A stretch of 64,000 bases of DNA from Parabacteroides acidifaciens (GTDB lineage: Bacteria > Bacteroidota > Bacteroidia > Bacteroidales > Tannerellaceae): the NCBI RefSeq assembly GCF_003363715.1, contig NZ_QREV01000001.1, positions 62,001 to 126,000 of the forward strand, read 5' to 3'. The notes beneath the pieces are model-generated. The model saw nothing but the letters and a program-made list of their open reading frames with translations, did not search any database and was not told where the DNA came from. Positions 26,689 to 38,045 of the stretch are shown one piece after another. Numbering within the stretch: position 1 is the first letter of the stretch; each line of letters opens with the position of its first letter. Position numbers and translations under genes: made by a program.

Positions 26689-29247
26689 TCAGAACGACAG
26701 TCGCATCATAAAACGAACGCCCTTCGTCTGGATACCCGGATTATCACGATAGTTCAGACGCCAGACATAATCCAGACGAAGGAACTTTAAGATGTTTTCC
26801 ACACCGACACTGGCTTCCATATAAGGCGCTTTTCCCAATGTATAGGTATCGTCGGGAAAGAGATATAAGCCGTCTCCACCATTCATCGGATTATTCTTTT
26901 CAGTCAGATGTCCCCACAAGCCGCGGAAACAGAAAACTTCCCTCCATTTCAACTTCTTTATCATCGGTATGCGGTTCAACAGGTTACCATTCATGTAATA
27001 AGTTAAATCCCAGGAAGCATATTCATCGTTGATGAACTCCATCGCGTTCATATTCGTATATGACTCCGGCTGGATCGTATAAGAAAGGTTGGCATTCGGC
27101 AAGATCAACAATGGATAAGGAACTTTGTTCCAGACTTTTCCCGCTTTGGTTATAATATCGATATAACCGAAAGCCGAGAACCAGAAACGTTTCTGAATGC
27201 CGATATCCGTACGCTGGTAATCGTACGACGACCCCAACAGGTTTTTCTTCGCCATCACATGGCTGAAATTGAAGATCAGCGCATCGAAAGTAATCGGGTA
27301 ACGAAGGTTACGCGTCTGATAGAACTTCTCATCCTTTGCATAACGGAATTTCAGTTCCAACTCCGTCATGTCATAACTCTTAGTAGGTGTTATAATCCCA
27401 TCCGGACCAATACGGTCGAATACAGCATACTCGGTAGCATATTCACGGCGGTTACGGACAACAGCCCCATAAGCCAAACCATTATAATGCTCATGATAGT
27501 AAGTCAACTCGGCTTGCCGCAAATAAGTGGCACGCGTATCTTTCTGACGCTTCCACGCCAGGAACATATTATCTTTGCTGGCATACATATATTGCTGTCC
27601 CAACTGGTTGATGTCGTACATGTATTCCAAACGGATCGAGTTCAACGGGAACTCCTTACGGTATTCCTTACGGTCGTTGAACGAATATTCGACAAGAGCG
27701 TCATATTTCAGCTTTTCATCTTTTGTCCCATACGCCATATAACCGTCAAAGAACAAGTTTTTGCTGAATGCCGTCGTCGTTGTTCCTCCCACACGAAAGC
27801 GGGCTCCTTCGATCGCATTACCACTGATCGCCGTATTCATCGGACCAAATTCGAATTTACTTTTCAACGGGTCCTTATTGGTCGGGATATAACCGGAAAC
27901 GAGGATCGATACGACCTGTTCCGTTATGTAAAAGATCGGAACGGAGCGGAATTTTGCCATCAGCTTCTCGACGGAATTGGGATTCTTCTTAATCCCCTCT
28001 TCCGGACGGTTGCTTATCCAGAATTCATCCGTCTGCCGATACGCTTCTTTCAGCGTAATAACAGGCGCACTCTCCTTAAACACCTGGGCCTGTTCGACAT
28101 CCGGCTCCTTAAACGACTGGTTGCTGTAAACATTCAGACGCCGCGCATACATGCCTTTGGACTTTTCGCTTAACTTGAAATTGACATTGATATCGTCTTT
28201 CGTAATGATACGGGTACTGTCCGGCGTACGTTCGAACGTCTGTTCGATTGTCATTCCGGATACGAAGTTCAAGTTGATATCTTTGGGAACGTTAAGGATC
28301 GCTTTCTGCACAAAGAACGTGGAGTCGAGCGTGACAAACAGATGCCCGGTAAAACCGAATGTCTCCGAGTTGAAGGGGACAAACCCCAGATCAACGCAGT
28401 TCCGCCCGTTCACCTCCAACGTGTCGAGCAGATAATATTTGTAATAGTTCGGTCCGATTGTAGAAAGCGGGCTTACAAACCGTTGCAGAAACAAAGGTAT
28501 ATCGTTTTTAAAGATATCGACTTCCCGGAAAACCTCGTTCAGGAACTGTTGGATACCGTCGCGGGAGAATATTTCATCCACACCGGATGCTTTGCTGCCT
28601 TTGACAACCCGTTTTTCCGACTTCGGCTCTTTGCGATAATAAACCGTTTCGACCTTTTCCCTTTCCGAAACCGGCAGAATAGTCGTGCCGACATCGAGTG
28701 TATCGACAAAATCAATCAGGAAATCAAACTTGCCCGGCTTTCCGTCTTTTTTGGGTTTAGGATGGAAATCGTTCATCGCAAAGACCATCTTCTCATACTG
28801 ATCGTATTGAAAATAGTCATGATTACGAGGGTCATTGCTTTCACGTGAAGCAATCACCTGTTTTACAAAGGTCACAGCCGGATTCTCCTTTTTGCTGTAT
28901 TTCTCCTTTTTCGGCTTGACAACGACCTCATTCAACGCGATTCCGTTCGGCGCTAATTGTATTTTCAGATTATTGGTCCTGCCCGGAGTGACTCCCACTT
29001 CTTTTGTATCATATCCAAGATAAGAAACAACCAAGGTTCTGTTGGCATTCGGAGTAGAGAATGTGAAATTCCCGTCCCCGTCAGTTGCCGTTCCTATCGT
29101 CGTTCCTTTGAATATAAGAGATACATAAGGTAATCCTTCTCCAGTAATCGAGTCGGTCACTATTCCTTTTATTATCGTATTCTGTCCATTTGCTATCCAT
29201 ACCACAAATAAGGATGCCAGCAAAAAAACAATCTTTTTCCCCATCAC
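26689..29247 (-). CDS. DUF5686 outer-membrane protein with carboxypeptidase-regulatory-like domain
   Basis: 852 residues (ATG 29247; ATG 29244 is equally possible). Signal peptide to about residue 21 (WIANGQ). Residues ~24-110 are a CarboxypepD_reg-like beta-sandwich (GIVTDSITGEGLPYVSLIFK; TDGDGNFTF), the same plug-type domain found ahead of SusC proteins. The remainder is DUF5686 with many aromatic beta strands, ending RFMMRLSF, consistent with an outer-membrane barrel. Function is unknown. The promoter box is TACTTTTG on the minus strand at 29293-29300. Confidence 0.87.
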   Translation of the reverse strand: MMGKKIVFLLASLFVVWIANGQNTIIKGIVTDSITGEGLPYVSLIFKGTTIGTATDGDGNFTFSTPNANRTLVVSYLGYDTKEVGVTPGRTNNLKIQLAPNGIALNEVVVKPKKEKYSKKENPAVTFVKQVIASRESNDPRNHDYFQYDQYEKMVFAMNDFHPKPKKDGKPGKFDFLIDFVDTLDVGTTILPVSEREKVETVYYRKEPKSEKRVVKGSKASGVDEIFSRDGIQQFLNEVFREVDIFKNDIPLFLQRFVSPLSTIGPNYYKYYLLDTLEVNGRNCVDLGFVPFNSETFGFTGHLFVTLDSTFFVQKAILNVPKDINLNFVSGMTIEQTFERTPDSTRIITKDDINVNFKLSEKSKGMYARRLNVYSNQSFKEPDVEQAQVFKESAPVITLKEAYRQTDEFWISNRPEEGIKKNPNSVEKLMAKFRSVPIFYITEQVVSILVSGYIPTNKDPLKSKFEFGPMNTAISGNAIEGARFRVGGTTTTAFSKNLFFDGYMAYGTKDEKLKYDALVEYSFNDRKEYRKEFPLNSIRLEYMYDINQLGQQYMYASKDNMFLAWKRQKDTRATYLRQAELTYYHEHYNGLAYGAVVRNRREYATEYAVFDRIGPDGIITPTKSYDMTELELKFRYAKDEKFYQTRNLRYPITFDALIFNFSHVMAKKNLLGSSYDYQRTDIGIQKRFWFSAFGYIDIITKAGKVWNKVPYPLLILPNANLSYTIQPESYTNMNAMEFINDEYASWDLTYYMNGNLLNRIPMIKKLKWREVFCFRGLWGHLTEKNNPMNGGDGLYLFPDDTYTLGKAPYMEASVGVENILKFLRLDYVWRLNYRDNPGIQTKGVRFMMRLSF

Positions 29248-29292
29248 AATTTTCTATCCTTAGATTTCTACTTTATCCCTAATTAAACGCTG

Positions 29293-29300
29293 CAAAAGTA
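29293..29300 (-). promoter_or_regulatory. -7 promoter box for the DUF5686 gene
   Basis: Minus strand TACTTTTG matches TAnnTTTG, 45 nt upstream of the start codon. Confidence 0.55.
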
Positions 29301-29367
29301 TAACAGTTTATTTTTACAGAGTGTTCCAAAACGTGCACATAATCTTCCAATTGAAAAAAATTCTTTC

Positions 29368-29375
29368 TACCTTTG
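29368..29375 (+). promoter_or_regulatory. -7 promoter box of the thiamine operon
   Basis: TACCTTTG matches TAnnTTTG and lies immediately 5' of the TPP riboswitch; TTG sits 14-15 nt upstream. Confidence 0.6.
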
Positions 29376-29466
29376 CCTGTTGAAAGGGGTGCCATACTGT
29401 AAACGGGCTGAGATTATACCCTGTGAACCTGATGCGGGTAATGCCGCCGTAGGAAAAAACAGACAA
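29376..29466 (+). ncRNA. TPP riboswitch (THI element)
   Basis: The conserved THI-box segments are in order: GGGGTGCC, GGGCTGAGA, ACCCTGTGAACCTGATGCGGG and TAATGCCGCCGTAGGAAA. This aptamer binds thiamine pyrophosphate. Its 3' strand GGAAAA (29452-29457) can also pair with TTTTCC (29470-29475), followed by a T-rich run, which could form a competing weak terminator or a translation-blocking hairpin; this expression platform is inferred. The first gene, thiD, starts 27 nt further on, so thiD-thiE-thiE-thiC should be repressed by TPP. Confidence 0.95.
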
Positions 29467-29492
29467 GGCTTTTCCCTCCTTTTTATATATAA

Positions 29493-30332
29493 ATGAAAAC
29501 AAACACAATGTTTCGCTATCCGGTAGCACTCACAATTGCCGGTTCAGACAGCGGCGGCGGTGCAGGAATACAGGCGGACCTGAAGACATTTTCAGCATTA
29601 GGCGTCTTCGGTGCTTCTGTAATAACATCCATTACCGCCCAGAATACAACGGGTGTAAGGGGGATACAGGCTGTTTCGCCGGAAATAGTGGAAGGACAGA
29701 TAGATGCCGTATTCGAGGATATAACGGTCGATGCCGTAAAAATCGGGATGTTGCATAACCGGGAAGCTGCCGGGATTGTAGCCTGTGCGATCGACCGTTT
29801 TTCGCTTTCAAAAGTAATTCTCGACCCTGTCATGATTTCGACAAGCGGCAGTAAGCTGATGGAAGACGAGACGATCGAAGTCATTGTAAACGAATTGTTC
29901 CCTAAGGTCATGTTAGTGACTCCGAATATAGACGAAGCAGCTTTCCTGTCAGGCATGCCGATACGGAATGAAGAAGAGATGGAAAAAGCCGCTCAAGAGC
30001 TTTTAGCCCGGGGATGCCGTTCCGTCCTGATGAAAGGCGGCCATCTGGAAGGAAGCGAAAGGGCCGATATCCTGTACATGAAGGATTCAGCCCCTCTCCG
30101 ATTGGTTGTCCCGGCTGTTCAAACACAAAACACGCATGGCACAGGATGCACACTGTCTTCCGCAATTGCTGCTTACATGGCTTTGGGAAAAGGATTGCCG
30201 GATGCCGTAAGCTTGGCAAAAGAGTACGTAACAGCCGCCCTTGAAGCCGGTGCTGACGTGCAGACCGGACACGGGCATGGGCCTATGAACCATCTGTTCG
30301 CTCCCGTTCCGCTGATAAAAATAAAAGCATGA
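29493..30332 (+). CDS. thiD: hydroxymethylpyrimidine/phosphomethylpyrimidine kinase
   Basis: 279 residues (ATG 29493; ATG 29508 is an alternative). Ribokinase fold: [20 protein letters not shown] near the N-terminus, [22 protein letters not shown], and the anion-hole signature [20 protein letters not shown] with the catalytic Asp replaced by the usual ThiD Cys (GTGC). It phosphorylates HMP and HMP-P to HMP-PP for thiamine synthesis in the cytoplasm. First gene of the riboswitch operon; its stop overlaps the next start by 4 nt (ATGA). Confidence 0.96.
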   Translation: MKTNTMFRYPVALTIAGSDSGGGAGIQADLKTFSALGVFGASVITSITAQNTTGVRGIQAVSPEIVEGQIDAVFEDITVDAVKIGMLHNREAAGIVACAIDRFSLSKVILDPVMISTSGSKLMEDETIEVIVNELFPKVMLVTPNIDEAAFLSGMPIRNEEEMEKAAQELLARGCRSVLMKGGHLEGSERADILYMKDSAPLRLVVPAVQTQNTHGTGCTLSSAIAAYMALGKGLPDAVSLAKEYVTAALEAGADVQTGHGHGPMNHLFAPVPLIKIKA

Positions 30333-30918
30333 AAAAGCTGATTGTAATCACGACACCGGGCTTCTTTCCGGGAGAAAACATCATTCTCACCCGGCTTTTT
30401 GAAGAAGGAATGCAATCTCTCCATCTGCGTAAGCCGGAAGGAAAGATAGACGAACTGCGCCGGCTGCTGGATAAGATACCGGCTGCCCACTATCCGAAAA
30501 TCGTGCTCCACGACTGCTTTTCGCTGGCAACAGATTACGGCTTGGGAGGCGTGCACCTGAACCGGCGCAACAGCCTGGCGCCATCCGGCTTCAAGGGGAC
30601 GGTCAGCCGTTCCTGCCATTCCATCGAGGAAATCCGACACTACCAGTCGCTCGACTATCTGTTCCTGAGCCCTATCTTCCGGAGCATCTCGAAAGAAGGA
30701 TACGGAAGTGGTTTTGCAATGGAAACCTTACAACAGGCCTCCGATGCCGGAATCATAAACGAAAAGGTTTTCGCCCTTGGCGGCATAGACCTCGCCACTC
30801 TCCCGTTGCTCCGCCCTTTCCGTTTCGGAGGAGCGGCCGTGTTGGGCGCGCTTTGGGGAGAGCGTCCGTCGACAGACAAACAGGATATTATTATCACACA
30901 ATATAAAAAACTACAAGC

Positions 30919-30928
<10 letters not shown>
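30329..30928 (+). CDS. TenI/ThiE-like thiamine phosphate synthase family protein
   Basis: 199 residues of the ThiE/TenI fold: LHLRKPEGK, LHDCFSLATDYGLGGVHLN, SRSCHSIEEI, FLSPIFRSISKEGYGSGF, FALGGID. Compared with true ThiE it lacks the GPYR-T-TK phosphate loop and ends early, so it resembles TenI, which aromatises the thiazole product in other bacteria. It overlaps thiD by 4 nt and the following thiE start by 10 nt, so translation is tightly coupled. Confidence 0.85.
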
Positions 30929-33379
<2,451 letters not shown>

Positions 33380-33400
33380 ATAGCCCGCCTTTGGATACGG

Positions 33401-33582
33401 TAAATGATGATTTAACGGGGTGTTTGCTCGTATTTACCGGACGCAGACGGGCGCAGATAACGCAGAGGAACGCAGACTTATTTTCTTTTAAAACAATAAA
33501 TGATCTGCGTTCCTCTGCGTCGTCTGCGCCCGTCTGCGTCCGGTAATACAAACATAGCAACTTACCGATAAATCATCATTTA
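33401..33582. repeat. nested ~180-bp inverted repeat downstream of thiC
   Basis: Inner arms of 43 nt at 33434-33476 and 33504-33546 match at 41 of 43 positions (CGCAGACGGGCGCAGA type), with a 27-nt loop. Outer arms TAAATGATGATTTAACGG (33401-33418) and the complementary 33565-33582 match at 17 of 18. It could work as a terminator for the thiamine operon but lacks a simple T-run. The CGCAGA-type repeat resembles common Bacteroides/Parabacteroides intergenic repeats. Confidence 0.85.
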
Positions 33583-33633
33583 TTGTTTCAAATCTGGCAA
33601 GTTTTGAACCTCCTGCAAACCTGATGAAAATAT

Positions 33634-34143
33634 ACAATATCCCCCCTTTCCTGCCGTTTTTCTATTTCATCCGAAATCTTGATCGATTTTGGATTGACTC
33701 TTTTCACGTTTTAAACTCCCCTTTCTGACAATAGGAAAAACGAGGTGCGCAGTCCGTTCCGGAAAGCGTACAATTTGATTGCTGAAAATCGGAAACACCG
33801 ACAATGTGATAATGCTTAACTCCCGGAGAATCGAATATTTGAAAACAAAACGGACGGCGTCCCAAATATTCCAAGGAAATTCAAGTGCTTTTTTGCCCTT
33901 AAGACGGTCCTTTTTTCAATTACGACCGTCCAAATCGCCATTACGACCGTGCTAATCTTCGCGAGGTGCCGAGTGCACTACCTATTAGCACGGTCGCGAT
34001 GGCAAAGAGGACGGTCACAATTGCTGGAAACGCTCAAAAAAGAGGAAAAAGTCCCTTTTTAAGGCCCAAAAAGCGGATTAACATTTGTTTGGTTTCGGAT
34101 GTCTTCTGGGCTTGAAAAATGCGTTTTTTACAATAAGCCTCCC
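33634..34143 (-). repeat. 510-bp dispersed element, copy 1 (left arm of giant inverted repeat)
   Basis: Read on the minus strand this copy runs from GGGAGGCTTATTGT to GGGGGGATATTGT and is nearly identical in its flanks to the copy at 62441-62951 (7 differences in the first 94 nt, by eye). A 160-nt core at 33883-34042 carries four 11-mers: ATTACGACCGT at 33919 and 33940, and the inverted form ACGGTCGcgAT/ACGGTCacAAT at 33990 and 34011, all 21 nt apart and symmetric about position 33970. The 242-nt flank outside the core contains a short conserved reading frame (KSIKISDEIEKR). No transposase is encoded. Confidence 0.85.
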
Positions 34144-34166
34144 TGCCGTAGACTCTCTTTTGGGGG

Positions 34167-34298
34167 ATGTGTCAAAACTGCCCTGTTCCCGCGCTTGACG
34201 CGGGATCGCATTAAAACCGACCGTATAAACAACTGATTGATAAGGCCTGTTCTTTTGCGGCCCCGCGTCAAGCGCGGGGACAAGGGACTTTTGACATA
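34167..34298. repeat. BIME-like palindromic element, copy a
   Basis: About 132 bp with terminal inverted repeats (ATGTGTCAAAA and TTTTGACATAT) and, inside each end, a GC-rich hairpin CCCGCG-CTTGA-CGCGGG followed by ATCGCA. It lies between the two arms of the giant inverted repeat. Its reverse complement is similar along its whole length to copy b at 38046-38175. Confidence 0.85.
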
Positions 34299-34356
34299 TC
34301 TCTAAGCCCTAAAACCGTTTGTTAAAACGAAACGGCAAAAGAGAGCCTGCGGCAGA

Positions 34357-34865
34357 GGGGTTATTGTAAAAAACGCATTTTTTGAGCTCGAAAGGTCCCC
34401 TAATTCAAACAAATGTCAACCTACTTTTCAGCTGCCAAAAAGGGGCTTTTTCCTATGATCCGGCACCTTATCGCCATAAAGAGGGACTTTATCGCTCTGA
34501 TCCGGAACTTTATTGCCCCGAAGTCAGACTTCATATAGCACGAAGTCAACCTTCAAAGCGATGAAGCGTTACTTCAAGGGAATTTTCTGCGCACCTCACG
34601 GCAACAAGCCCCCAAAATTTCCTTGGGATATTTGGAACGCCGTCCGCATTTGTTCGCAAATATTCGATTCTCCGGGAGTTAAGGTTTATCACTTTGCCGG
34701 CATTTCTGTCTTTTGGTAATCAAATTGTACGCTTTTTGGTATGGGCTCGGCACCTCATTTTCTCTGTTGTCACCCGAGTAGGTTAAAACCATGAAAAAAA
34801 GTCAATCCAAAATCGATCAAGATTTCGGACGAAATAGAAAAACGGCTGAAAAGGGGGGTTATTGT
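34357..34865 (+). repeat. 510-bp dispersed element, copy 2 with a divergent core (right arm of giant inverted repeat)
   Basis: Bounded by GGGGTTATTGT (34357-34367) and GGGGGGTTATTGT (34853-34865). The flanks are homologous to the other copies but more diverged. The core (34455-34614) is also exactly 160 nt but shares no clear sequence with them. Instead it has six units with ACTT/ACCT at 34465, 34486, 34507, 34528, 34549 and 34571, i.e. 21 nt apart (the last 22), three containing a dyad GAAGnnnnnCTTC. The short reading frame in the flank is frameshifted by one extra A near 34797. Confidence 0.85.
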
Positions 34866-34880
34866 TTAATATAATATTTA

Positions 34881-34888
34881 TATCTTCG
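34881..34888 (+). promoter_or_regulatory. possible -7 box for the Gfo/Idh/MocA gene
   Basis: TATCTTCG differs from TAnnTTTG at one position; 16 nt before the ATG at 34905 and just outside the repeat element. Confidence 0.4.
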
Positions 34889-34904
34889 CAAAAAAAGCAT
34901 CATT

Positions 34905-35966
34905 ATGGATAAGATCAAAACAGGTTTGGCAGCCTTCGGTATGTCCGGGCAGATATTTCATGCTCCGTTTATCAGTACGAACCCGGCTTTCTGCCTGACG
35001 GCAATCACAGAGCGCAGTAAGGAACTCTCGAAAGAGCGCTACCCGTCGGCACGCATCGTGCGCAGCTTTGACGAATTGATTGCGATGGACGAACTGGAAC
35101 TGATTGTCGTCAACACACCGGACAGCACGCATTATGACTATGCCCGCCGTGCGCTGGAAGCCGGAAAGAACGTGATTGTGGAAAAGCCTTTCACGGCGAC
35201 GGTCCGACAGGGGGAAGAACTCATTGCGCTTGCCCGCTCCAAAGGGTTGGCCCTAAGTGTGTATCAAAACAGGCGCTGGGATTCGGATTTCCTGACGGTC
35301 AAAGAGATTTTAGACAAAGGGGTGTTGGGACGCCTCGTCGAGTTCGAATCAACCTTTCCGCGCTATCGTAACTTTATCAAGCCCGGAACGTGGAAAGAGA
35401 CCGGCGAGATGGGCGGCGGCTTGACCTATAACCTCGGGGCGCATGTCATCGACCAGGCTGTCCAGTTGTTCGGCGTGCCGGAAGCTATTTTTGCAGACAT
35501 AGATATTATCCGTACCGGAGGACTGGTGGACGATTACTTTGTGATACACCTGCTTCGCCCCTCCAAAGCGCCGCATGTGAAGGTGACACTGAAATCGAGT
35601 TACCTGATGTGTGAACCGGAACCCCGTTTTGTGCTGCACGGCACGGAAGGTTCGTTTGTCAAATACGGTCTGGACCGGCAGGAAGCCGATCTGAACGAAG
35701 GCCTGATGCCCGGCACTGCTAATTGGGGAGTGGAAGACGAAAGCATCTGGGGCCTCCTTCATACGGAAAAAGACGGTAACATCGTCCGCCACAAATATCC
35801 CAGTCTTGCCGGAAACTACGCCGGCTTCTACGACAACATCCACCGCCACCTCCGCCTCTCCGAACCGCTCCAGACGGACGCCGCCGGCGTATTGCCCGTC
35901 ATCCGCCTGATCGAAGCGGCTTGGGAAAGTAGCAAAGAGGGAAAAGTGGTCAAATTTGGAAAATAA
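34905..35966 (+). CDS. Gfo/Idh/MocA-family NAD(P)-dependent oxidoreductase
   Basis: 353 residues. N-terminal Rossmann fold (KTGLAAFGMSGQIFHAPF; VNTPDSTHYDYARRALEAGK), the catalytic-lysine motif VEKPFTAT, and a C-terminal alpha/beta domain (MGGGLTYNLGAHVIDQAVQLFG with a candidate catalytic His). The substrate is likely a sugar, inositol or biliverdin-like ketone/alcohol and cannot be told from sequence. It is a single-gene unit: a repeat tract lies upstream and a hairpin terminator downstream. Confidence 0.92.
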   Translation: MDKIKTGLAAFGMSGQIFHAPFISTNPAFCLTAITERSKELSKERYPSARIVRSFDELIAMDELELIVVNTPDSTHYDYARRALEAGKNVIVEKPFTATVRQGEELIALARSKGLALSVYQNRRWDSDFLTVKEILDKGVLGRLVEFESTFPRYRNFIKPGTWKETGEMGGGLTYNLGAHVIDQAVQLFGVPEAIFADIDIIRTGGLVDDYFVIHLLRPSKAPHVKVTLKSSYLMCEPEPRFVLHGTEGSFVKYGLDRQEADLNEGLMPGTANWGVEDESIWGLLHTEKDGNIVRHKYPSLAGNYAGFYDNIHRHLRLSEPLQTDAAGVLPVIRLIEAAWESSKEGKVVKFGK

Positions 35967-35977
35967 GAGAAGCTTAA

Positions 35978-36010
35978 GAAATAGTCCGGTTTTATACGGA
36001 CTATTTCATT
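35978..36010 (+). terminator. hairpin terminator after the Gfo/Idh/MocA gene
   Basis: Perfect 11-bp stem GAAATAGTCCG (35978-35988) / CGGACTATTTC (35997-36007), 8-nt loop, short T-rich tail. Confidence 0.7.
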
Positions 36011-36019
36011 TGATATACT

Positions 36020-36027
36020 TATATTTG
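36020..36027 (+). promoter_or_regulatory. -7 promoter box of the toxin-antitoxin pair
   Basis: TATATTTG matches TAnnTTTG, 33 nt before the antitoxin ATG at 36059. Confidence 0.5.
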
Positions 36028-36058
36028 CAACTGTATCAACATATAATATAACTACAAT

Positions 36059-36313
36059 ATGACAACTATGGAATTAAATGCAATGAAGCAGCTCTTGATC
36101 GAGGATATTCTGGATATAGATAATCCGGAGCTGATCCCTTATCTGAGAAGGGCTTTAGATAAGTTTATAGATATGTCCGCCCTTCCGTTGAAACGTCCCT
36201 GCGTATATACACATGAAGAACAGATGGAAATTTTAAGGCAATCACTGATAGATATCGATGAAGGAAAATGCCTGTCAACTGAAGAACTGGAAGAAGAAAT
36301 GAAAACCTGGTAA
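36059..36313 (+). CDS. small acidic protein, probable antitoxin of a ParE/RelE-type pair
   Basis: 84 residues (MTTMELNAMKQLLIEDIL...), about a quarter acidic residues, rich in helix-forming Leu/Glu with no membrane segment. No classic ribbon-helix-helix or Phd fold was recognised with confidence. The identification rests on its size, acidity and position 12 nt before a RelE/ParE-like toxin. C-terminal part (STEELEEEMKTW) would be expected to wrap the toxin. Confidence 0.7.
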   Translation: MTTMELNAMKQLLIEDILDIDNPELIPYLRRALDKFIDMSALPLKRPCVYTHEEQMEILRQSLIDIDEGKCLSTEELEEEMKTW

Positions 36314-36325
36314 AACTGCAAAGAC

Positions 36326-36640
36326 ATGACAAGACTAAAACCTTACTGGACTGATCAAGCGATCAGACAAATGAAAGAGATTCACGACTTTTACAAAGCT
36401 TTCGGGAAAAAAACGCTTCGGAAACGCGTCTATCCCATAAAAAAGCAAGTGGAACGTTTGACACATTTGCCTTATTTAGGGAAAGCCGAAACGGATTATC
36501 AAGGAATGGAGTCTTTTCGTTCCCTGATCGAAGGAGATTACAAGATTGTCTATCTCATCAAAGGAGAGTTCATCTACATTGTAGCCATTTTCGATTGTCG
36601 GCAAAATCCATCCAACCTATATAAGATGTTGAAGTTATAA
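36326..36640 (+). CDS. RelE/ParE-superfamily toxin
   Basis: 104 residues, basic. Fold signature: YWTDQAIRQMKEIHDFYKAFG helix region, MESFRSLIEGDYKIVYLIKGEFIYIVAIFDCRQNP with the Arg/Tyr-rich beta sheet typical of ParE/RelE proteins. Family members either block gyrase (ParE) or cut mRNA on the ribosome (RelE); the sequence does not decide. It is co-transcribed with the small acidic gene upstream. Confidence 0.85.
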   Translation: MTRLKPYWTDQAIRQMKEIHDFYKAFGKKTLRKRVYPIKKQVERLTHLPYLGKAETDYQGMESFRSLIEGDYKIVYLIKGEFIYIVAIFDCRQNPSNLYKMLKL

Positions 36641-36684
36641 GTATATTTCAAGACTATTTTATCCCTCTATACAATTTTTTATCG

Positions 36685-36692
36685 TAAATTTG
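36685..36692 (+). promoter_or_regulatory. -7 promoter box of glyA
   Basis: TAAATTTG matches TAnnTTTG, 55 nt before the glyA ATG. Confidence 0.5.
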
Positions 36693-36747
36693 CCAACGGT
36701 CCCATTAAAAGAAAAGGGATTCATTGCAATAACCAATTTTACATGTA

Positions 36748-38028
36748 ATGAAAAGAGACAATATCATTTTCGACATCATTGAGAAGGAACATCAGCGCCA
36801 GGCTAAAGGCATAGAACTGATTGCTTCCGAAAACTTTGTAAGCGACCAGGTGATGCAAGCCATGGGTAGCTGCCTGACCAACAAATACGCCGAAGGGTAT
36901 CCCGGCAAGCGCTATTATGGAGGTTGCGAAGTAGTAGACCAGAGCGAAACCATCGCTATCGAACGGTTGAAACAGATTTTCAATGCAGAATGGGCGAACG
37001 TACAGCCTCATTCAGGTGCACAAGCGAATGCAGCCGTATTTCTGGCAGTGTTGAACCCGGGCGATACATTCCTCGGTTTGAACCTGGCACACGGCGGCCA
37101 CCTTTCTCACGGTTCTCCAGTAAACAGTTCGGGTATCTTATACCATGCGACAGAATATAACGTAAAAGAAGAAACCGGCCGTGTCGACTACGACCAGATG
37201 GAAGAAGTCGCCTTGCGTGAAAAACCGAAATTGATCGTCGGTGGCGGTTCCGCTTATTCCCGCGAATGGGACTACAAGCGCATGCGTGAAATCGCTGACA
37301 AGGTTGGCGCTCTGTTGATGATCGACATGGCTCACCCTGCAGGTCTGATTGCTGCCGGTTTGCTGAACAATCCGTTGGAATATGCCCACATCGTAACTTC
37401 TACGACACACAAAACATTGCGTGGTCCGCGCGGAGGTATCATCCTGTTAGGTAAAGACTTCGAAAACCCCTGGGGTAAGAAGACTCCGAAGGGCGAGATC
37501 AAGAAGATGTCCCAGTTGCTGGATTCAGCCGTATTCCCGGGTATTCAGGGAGGTCCGCTGGAACATGTGATCGCTGCAAAAGCTGTCGCTTTCGGCGAAG
37601 CGTTGGAACCGGAATACAAGACCTACCAGGCACAGGTGAAGGCAAATGCTGCCGCTATGGCAAAAGCATTTATCGATAAAGGTTACAAGATCATCTCCGA
37701 TGGTACGGATAACCATAGCATGCTGATCGACCTGCGCAAGAAGTTCCCCGATCTGACAGGTAAAGTCGCTGAAAAAGCATTGGTCGCTGCCGATATCACG
37801 GTGAACAAGAACATGGTTCCGTTCGACAGCCGTTCGGCTTTCCAGACTTCCGGTATCCGTGTCGGAACTCCGGCTATCACCACTCGCGGCGCTAAAGAAC
37901 CGTTGATGGCTGAAATCGTAGAAATGATCGACACTGTACTGGCCTCGCCCGAATGCGACAAGACTATCACTGCTGTTCGCGAAAAAGTAAACGGCATTAT
38001 GAAGGAATATCCTATCTTCGCTTGGTAA
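36748..38028 (+). CDS. glyA: serine hydroxymethyltransferase
   Basis: 426 residues, full length. PLP lysine K222 in [22 protein letters not shown] and [16 protein letters not shown] near the N-terminus; [13 protein letters not shown] before the PLP motif. It interconverts serine plus tetrahydrofolate with glycine plus methylene-tetrahydrofolate in the cytoplasm. Codon use is that of a highly expressed gene (few rare codons by inspection). It stands alone, with a BIME-like repeat directly downstream. Confidence 0.97.
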   Translation: MKRDNIIFDIIEKEHQRQAKGIELIASENFVSDQVMQAMGSCLTNKYAEGYPGKRYYGGCEVVDQSETIAIERLKQIFNAEWANVQPHSGAQANAAVFLAVLNPGDTFLGLNLAHGGHLSHGSPVNSSGILYHATEYNVKEETGRVDYDQMEEVALREKPKLIVGGGSAYSREWDYKRMREIADKVGALLMIDMAHPAGLIAAGLLNNPLEYAHIVTSTTHKTLRGPRGGIILLGKDFENPWGKKTPKGEIKKMSQLLDSAVFPGIQGGPLEHVIAAKAVAFGEALEPEYKTYQAQVKANAAAMAKAFIDKGYKIISDGTDNHSMLIDLRKKFPDLTGKVAEKALVAADITVNKNMVPFDSRSAFQTSGIRVGTPAITTRGAKEPLMAEIVEMIDTVLASPECDKTITAVREKVNGIMKEYPIFAW

Positions 38029-38045
38029 AATTAATACAGAGAGGG

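Noticed and set aside
33883-34042. CRISPR-like or tRNA-like structure in the repeat core.
   Set aside because: The 11-mers are arranged as a dyad with short spacers, and no cloverleaf or acceptor stem is present.
34382-34719. Short plus-strand frames of 60-68 codons within the repeat tract.
   Set aside because: Not preserved between the three copies of the element and lacking recognisable motifs.
33634-34865. Insertion sequence.
   Set aside because: No transposase-sized reading frame in any frame, and the ends (GGGG-TTATTGT) are direct rather than inverted within one copy.
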